Assembly: GCA_018697195.1 (NCBI GenBank)
Contig: CM031866.1
Span: 4,165,418-4,229,417 of the forward strand
DNA length: 64,000 nucleotides
Origin: Certhia americana
Taxonomy: Eukaryota; Chordata; Aves; Passeriformes; Certhiidae
Reading direction: 5' to 3'
Shown here: piece after piece, positions 58,201-64,000 of the stretch
Layout: each line of letters opens with the position of its first letter
Numbering within the stretch: the first letter of the stretch is position 1
Notes under the pieces: model-generated
Told to the model about the DNA's origin: nothing
What the model saw: only the letters and a program-made list of their open reading frames with translations
The model's database searches: none
Program-made: the position numbers and the translations under genes

Positions 58201-61200
58201 TACCAGCTGAGCTGCAGTGATTTGCTGCAAGTGCATTCCTATGCCTGGGGCAAATGCAAAATTATCCACATCACTTTGCCCTCTTTCCTGGCAGCCTGAG
58301 TCTTACCCTGTAAACTGGCCTTTCCTTTCAGATAAAAGCATGCCCAGGAATAGTTGCTGCAGCTTAGCTGACTCATGCTAACTTGTTGATCTGTTGTGAT
58401 TTGATCATCTCTTCCGTTTTTGGTGGTTTTTTTGTTTTGTTTTTTTTTTTTTTTTTTATTCAAAGCAGAATTTTTTTCAAGCTTCTCATTCTCTGAAGCT
58501 GTGCCTTAGGATTAAAAAATCATCCATCATCAAACTAGTGACACAACTACAAGAGTGGGCAAAAACTGCTCTTCTGCATATTCTTGTAGCTTATGGAAGG
58601 CATTTAATAAATTCCTTGATATCAGACAGTTTTAATCTACATGGCTGGTAATTGAGATTGCTACTTGGCATACATTCATCCTGCATCTCATCTCTCCCTC
58701 CTATGTATATCACATCATATCTTAATTAGAAAAGTGAGTAGGTCTGCCTTGGAATACACTAGGAACATGCCTCTTGAGGAAAAAAAGCAAAGTCCTGTTT
58801 CATATTCCATTCCTTTTGACTACAGAAGAAGGAGTTACAGCATGTACCACATAGCCGTGAATTTTTCTACCTGATGACAGTGGTGTCCTTTCAAGAACGA
58901 ATGATCAGCATTTTAGTACCTAACAGGCAACTTGTTGAAAAGACTGAGGAGCTGAGGTTTTGCTGTACACCAGCAAGTCTGGAACTGCATTTGGAGGATG
59001 AGTCAGTCAAGCTGTCCAACATGGAGAATCAGATGAAATCAGGCGTGGGTTCACAGCCTGTGTCCTAAACCTTGGGAAATTACAGGCCCAGAAGGGGATC
59101 TCAGCATAGCAACGTGGCAGAAATAACATATTCCACAACAAAAATAAAAATTCTTCCGGCTAACAGGTCTCCTCAAGACAAATCTCAACTGTTCTGACCA
59201 TGGCCCTAGAGAAAAAGAGTGGCCTTGATTAAAAGATATGCTACACACACCCAGATTTTAGAACCTGCTTTTCAGAAACCATATTAAGCAGCTAAATAGT
59301 AATAAATAATAAATAATAAATAGTAAATAATAAATAATAATACTAAAGACAAAATAGTTACAGCTGATCAGACTCTACACCCAAATAAAGGGACAGTCTA
59401 GGACCCTGGCAGCCAATAGGAATAAAACTGAAGGAAAGCATTGGTCAGACTGTGGAAGCATTTGTGGACCTTGTCCTCCAAGGACAGCTGTAACCTTGAG
59501 CAGCCATCCTCAAGGAGGAGCTCTGGCATCTGGAGGTTCCCTCCTCTCTCCTGGCTCATGGTAGCAGAAGCTGGATGGTGTCAGCACAATCAAGGAATTC
59601 CCAGGGACTGCCTGGTCACCTCTGCAGAGGGCAAACATAAGGATTTCTGCAGCACCTCAGTTCTGTTTTGGATGGCATAAAATGCTGTGGACAGCCTGGT
59701 ATTGGCGCTGCTCACAGCAGTGGACTTCACTTAATGAAGGCAAAACCAGTTCCTTAAATTGCATAGTTCTGGTAGGTAGCATAATCTCAGTCAGAGCACT
59801 CCTCCTCTGCTCTGCTTTCCACCACTCCTGCCTTTCCTTAAGCATGCAGGAAAGCCTGTGATTTTTTAAATTTTTTTTTTTATTTTTAATTTTTTTTTAA
59901 TGCCCTGTTTTCAGTAGGGCACCTTAAAGGTCAAGTAAGACATTTGATATATTTTAACACAGGCAGCTTTGGAGATGAACAGATTTGACATATTTAAATA
60001 AAACATCCTAATAGTATGTTCTGGCCTTGAAGGCCTCAGGCAGCATACATTGTATTTGTTAGACACTATGGCTTAATTACTCTCATAAATGAATTATACC
60101 CATTTCAATTTAAAACCATAAGTGTTGCATTTGAACTAGGGTCAAATTAAACTTTCTGTCAATTATGCAGATTACTTAAGCAATTATGTAAATTGTTAAT
60201 AAATTCTTAAATGGAGGGAAATTTTTTTTCCTGCAAAAATATATATTTTATGCATTACCAAGCTTAAATATTTTCAGTGGATGAAAGTACAGGAGGAAAA
60301 AAGTGTGGCTTTAAATAGCTCTCTTGGGATCTGCTGCACTATCTCCATCTCAGACACTGGTGATTTGGGGTCACCTGCTCTCCAGCTGGATCAGAAGGGG
60401 GCCACTGAGTTAATGCCAGGTGATGGTTTTCCTTCTTTCATTGCATGAAAAGTGCCACTAGGCTTAAGGCAGGATGCTGTGGTGGTGACAGCCAGCACAG
60501 TCACAGGCTGTTTCACCTTCTTAGAGGTCAGTGCGAGCTCCCCCTCCATCCCATAGTTTGTAAGGCATTTCCATAGATAAAACGCTTTTGGAAGCAGAGT
60601 CTGTCTTTTGCTCCCATTTCCTTTATTGTTTAGGGTCTGTCTCCTTCAGTGAGGCATAAGCAAAAGCTCTGCTACTGATTTAAGTATGCACTGGTTAAAG
60701 TCAAGAGCAAAAAATGTATTCAAAGTTAATGTGTTTCTTCATTTGGATTTATATTTACTTCTGTTCTTCAGCCACTAAAAGCAAAATCCTAATCTTGCTT
60801 CCATGGGGAAGAGACTGGGATTACACAGTTATGAGCATGGAACAGTCCCTCAGAATTCAGGCCACTGCTTGCTGGATGTGTTTTGATGTAATTAAACTGG
60901 ATTTATTTCAGTGCAAGAGGGTTTGGAATTTTCAGGGTTCCATTTTAGTCCTCTCATTAGGATGCTCAACTCTCCCAAGACCTGCTAGTCCCCTCACATC
61001 CACCAGTTTAATGCTAGTGTAACTCGATTGACTTAATTAGAATTACACCCTGCAATGAGAAGAGAATCAGGTCCATTAACTTTGGTGGGAACTTTCATTA
61101 GGACTCAGTTCTGTCTCCAGGGGCTTCTAAATGAATTAAAGCTACATCCATTTTGTGCCCCCACAGAATCCCAGAAAGGTGCAAGTTCCATTTCTCTGTC

Positions 61201-61499
61201 ACCTCCGCCCATTTGCACTGACTTGCATGTTGCTGTTATTGAATCCTGCTGATTTGTGTTCCTCCCAGGCCAATTTTTGCTTGTCAAAAAACCACAGAGG
61301 TTTCCAAGTCTCTACAAAGACATGTCCATGATTTATCTCAGCCTGGCACTAGACTCACAGCTGAGTCCTGTTTCTACTGTGATTCAAGTTGTTCCAGTGC
61401 CGGGTGGGGTGAGAACTGGAAATCCCACCAGGAAAAACAGGAAAGCAGGCTAGTGGTTGGGTCTAGGAGTTCAGGAGCTTTTGCATCTCAGCTTTGGCA
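58201..61499. other. AT-rich noncoding spacer
   Basis: An 18-base T-run lies at 58440-58457, an AAT/AAAT run at 59294-59342, and T-rich patches near 59865-59900. A GC-richer patch near 59440-59830 has overlapping chance frames on both strands. No gene or transposon. Confidence 0.52.
59294..59342 (+). repeat. (TAAATAA)n-like AT microsatellite
   Basis: About seven copies of a 7-bp AATAATA/AAATAAT unit, with a few single-base changes. Confidence 0.88.
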
Positions 61500-61655
61500 A
61501 GGGCGGTGTTCAAACCCAGAACCTGGGCGTTCCCAACTTGGCCCGTGACTAATTGAAATCCTAATAAAGAAAAGGCCTCTGCCCTCAATCCTCCGGGCCA
61601 CTTACCTTGTGCAAATTAACATTTTAACATCAGTTATAAAATGTGCTACATCTCT

Positions 61656-61689
61656 GGGAGGTGGGTGGAGGGGGACATGAGGGAGGGGG
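61656..61689 (+). other. Canonical G-quadruplex motif
   Basis: G-runs at 61656-61658, 61663-61665, 61670-61674, 61681-61683 and 61685-61689 with loops of 4, 4, 6 and 1 bases. Five runs are available, one more than needed. Confidence 0.8.
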
Positions 61690-62300
61690 AAGCATCTAAT
61701 GCAATGAAATATGCATATCAAAGCCTAAAAAGAAATAGGGAAATTCAATGAATGCTAAATTATGGATCTACAGAGGGTCACCTGTTAAAATCTACACGGC
61801 GGTATCTTTAAACTCCAGAGTATTAACCAAAGGCATGGGGGCAAACATACCTGGCAACCCTTTACTTTTCATTCTTTGTGACACAGAGAAAATACTTTAT
61901 AAAATACTAGATGAAAGGGCCCTTTCAAAGCTACTTTGCTTTTATGGTGCCTTTCTCTCGAGCTGTTCTGCATACTTAAAAGTCAGAGGCACCTTGAGTG
62001 GATTACATTTTTATTTTTTTTAAAGTGCATTATAGCTTTTTTGCAGCAGCCGACGTAACAGCCACCCGACCTGCGTTCCCAATGCCTTGTTGTCATCATG
62101 ATAAGCATTTACTGTGATAGGAAGGCAAAGAGAATCAAGCTTTTTAAACACACACAAAACCCTCCCTGCTTTGTTGAAGCAAGCGGCAGCCCCAGCTCAC
62201 GGGGATACACAGGGTCTGTAGACAGAAAGCTATTTAGAGCATTGAAAACAGGCTTATTACCCTGCTATTTTTTTGTGCACAGGAATTTATTTTTTTTTTA

Positions 62301-62350
62301 CCCTCCCTCTCTCTCTCTTTCTCTCTCTCCCTCTCTCTCCCTTTTTTTTC
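62301..62350 (+). repeat. CT-rich low-complexity tract
   Basis: About 40 bp of CT/CCCT steps followed by a T-run. Accounts for the Ser-Leu-rich and Arg-Glu-rich peptides seen in frames here. Confidence 0.9.
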
Positions 62351-63129
62351 CCTGTGACATTAGAGAGTCCGAAGTGACATACATTTTTTATAGCTTCATA
62401 AAGTCGTCTCCTGACCGGGTCACCCTTCTCATAACTAGGGAGCAGAACGCTTGAAAAAAGCCATTCATCAACGTGAAAGGAGCCGCTGTCTACTGGCTCC
62501 AATATGCACACAGTCTGGCAAGATTCAGCTCAGTGCAAATGCTAAGTTACTCCTTTGCTAATGCCAAATGACCCGCTCACTTCTATTAGCACACAGAAGG
62601 GGACAAGAAGGGCATGGCTGCTGTCCGTGTCTGCATAAATGCCTCTCAAGACACAGGCCGGGATCAACACTTCTTGCTAAATGTACTGAACACGTAAAAA
62701 AATTAGTTTCATATTTATACTAATTAAATATTCAATTAAACAAAGATAAAATTATGGGAAGAAAATTTGTTCTTGCCTAATGGGCTATGTCCCATTTATT
62801 ACTTTTCCACACATATACCATTAAGATCTCTGCAAAGGGATGCAGGATTGTTACTCCTGGTTTATGTCTTCCCCTTTCTCCCCCACGGCTCTTTGTTCTG
62901 ATCTGAGCCTGGAGGACTGGGGAGGTAAAACCAGGCAGAGGGACAAGCAGGCTTCCCTTTTTCCTCCGGGAAAGCTCCCCAGTGAAAGGGCTCTCCTGCA
63001 AAACACAGACATTTGCAGAGGGTTTACATACGGGAATACACCAGCACATGGGAAAATGGGAATGATTATCCTGGATAAGTTCTCTCTTTGCTATTAATGA
63101 TGACCAAGACCAGATGCCTTCAAGGAACA

Positions 63130-63270
63130 CCCTGGAGACCCTCTAGTGGGCAACTCTGGGATGACCTGCCAGGAGAAGAAGTTTCTTCCTGACCCTCAAT
63201 AATTAGAGTTTAGATTTCTGCCAGGGAGCCCGAGGGTTTATCCCAACCCCTTGGAAAAAGTGTGCTGAAG
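63130..63270 (+). repeat. Possible ancient amniote repeat
   Basis: The order AGGAGAAGAAGTTTCTTCCT, GACCCTCAATAATTAGAGTT and GCCCGAGGGTTTATCCCAAC resembles an old dispersed repeat with 'ttccttcctgacccc ... gagggttt atccc'. I know this pattern only from memory and cannot name the family, so it is tentative. Confidence 0.3.
63139..63150 (-). promoter_or_regulatory. CTCF-like core motif
   Basis: The plus strand reads CCCTCTAGTGGG; the minus strand reads CCCACTAGAGGGT, matching the CTCF core CCASYAGRKGGC at every position but the last. CR1-derived CCACTAGA strings also exist in birds, but this one is not in a recognised CR1 copy. Occupancy is unknown. Confidence 0.4.
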
Positions 63271-64000
63271 ATGTTCAAAATGAACAGTAGTTCTTGTCAT
63301 TATCAAAATAAATGTCAAATGGCTTTTTCAATCTTGCTCTGGACTCCAGAGAGGCTTTGTGGTAATGAATCTCATAGGTTAATAAGTCACTGGGTAAAAA
63401 AGCAACACCAAGGAAGCTGTTTACTTTCACAAATTTAAATGCATTTCATTGTTCTTGGGTTATAGGAAGAGTGATAAATCATTCTTTGATTTAACTTCTC
63501 TAAGCTGTTCATTATTTCGCCAAACTCTTTCGCTCGTCTTCTCTCTGACTCACCATCCCCCAGTGCTAACGGGTCCTCCTGGTTTTCCTTTATGATTTTA
63601 AGAAAGAATTTCACTACTGCTTTTTTATTTTTCTGGCATTTCTGTGAATTCCTATTTTGTATAATTTTGCAGACAACGCAATGATAAACTGCTTATTTAT
63701 ACAGTATACTGGTGCCACTACCATACAGGTTTATTCCAAATGTTGGTTTATTTTTTTCTACTGTTTTCACAGCAGCTATACATTTAACCATGGCTTTATT
63801 CACCTTTCCCTAATACCCAGAACTTCTGTATCTTTTCTTTTTTTTTTTCTCCCTTGAAAGATTATAAATACAAGGAAACTCTGGAAACTACAGGTCTATG
63901 TAATCAGAGCTATGTGCTTATTTGGGATTTCCTTTTTTGCCAAACATGAAGGTTTACAACAGCTGCAGGTTTGGGGTCTGTTTCAGGCTTTTTTTGCTTT

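Larger units (their letters stand above)
61500..62530. promoter_or_regulatory. Strongest candidate regulatory cluster
   Basis: A kilobase with many retained CpGs (GGGCGGTG, GGGCGTTCC, TCCGGGCC, CACGGCGG, GCCGACGTAAC, CACCCGACCTGCG, AAGCGGCAGC, AAGTCGTC, GACCGGG, AACGTGAAAG, GCCGCTG). It also has a G-quadruplex motif at 61656-61689, the palindrome ATATGCATAT at 61709-61718 running into the TCF/LEF-type ATCAAAG at 61717-61723, and a CT-rich run at 62301-62350. No transposon signature. Frames at 61748-62023, 62098-62454 and 62287-62511 (minus) overlap and look spurious. The texture is that of a conserved enhancer or promoter-proximal region; alignment would decide. Confidence 0.42.
62531..64000. 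other. Noncoding spacer at the right edge
   Basis: AT-rich unique DNA with opposed chance frames at 62777-63130 (minus) and 62840-63097 (plus). T-runs lie near 63834-63849. No gene or RNA recognised up to the window end. Confidence 0.5.

Noticed and set aside
1..64000. tRNA, rRNA, snRNA, known microRNA, CRISPR array, endogenous retrovirus
   Set aside because: I looked for their typical strings and structures by eye and saw none. Diverged or short RNA genes could still be missed without a covariance-model search.

Overview
The window looks like noncoding nuclear DNA from a bird. The best evidence is a set of six short CR1 LINE fragments carrying the typical avian CR1 3' end (TCATAGAAT-type start when read in reverse, ATTCTATG-type end when read forward). 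There are no primate or rodent SINEs or L1 copies. Recognisable transposon content is only about 1-3 percent, base composition is AT-rich and CpG-poor, and long T or A homopolymers are frequent. Which bird, and which chromosome, cannot be read from the sequence.

No protein-coding gene is convincingly present. The longest open frames (186, 179, 162 and 146 codons) lie in GC-richer or low-complexity stretches. They overlap open frames on other strands or phases and match no family I recognise. One weak exon candidate stands out: a strong 3' splice-acceptor-like sequence ending at 118, followed by a frame open to 501. No tRNA, rRNA, snRNA or known microRNA was recognised. The simplest reading is an intergenic gene desert or a very long intron.

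Layout: 1-1320 unremarkable apart from the weak exon candidate; 1330-1745 a G-quadruplex motif followed by a CpG-retaining block; 1950-9088 AT-rich spacer with T-runs and a CA microsatellite; 9089-14260 CR1 fragments, a CCCTTT hexamer tract with a 10-N assembly gap, and two regulatory-looking blocks; 14260-29030 AT-rich spacer with a CR1 copy and three MIR-like relics; 29034-29654 a striking 20-bp minisatellite; 29655-49300 spacer with several regulatory-looking blocks and long A/T tracts; 49380-50000 a dense regulatory-looking block; 50000-61490 spacer with CR1 and MIR-like relics; 61500-62530 the most regulatory-looking kilobase of the window; 62530-64000 spacer with a possible ancient repeat and a CTCF-like motif.

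Nothing here forms an operon or pathway. If the window has a function it is most likely cis-regulation: scattered blocks that keep CpGs and carry POU, homeodomain, SOX/TCF, MEF2 and RFX-like motifs, as is usual around developmental genes. That is inference from composition and motifs; no alignment to another species was possible.
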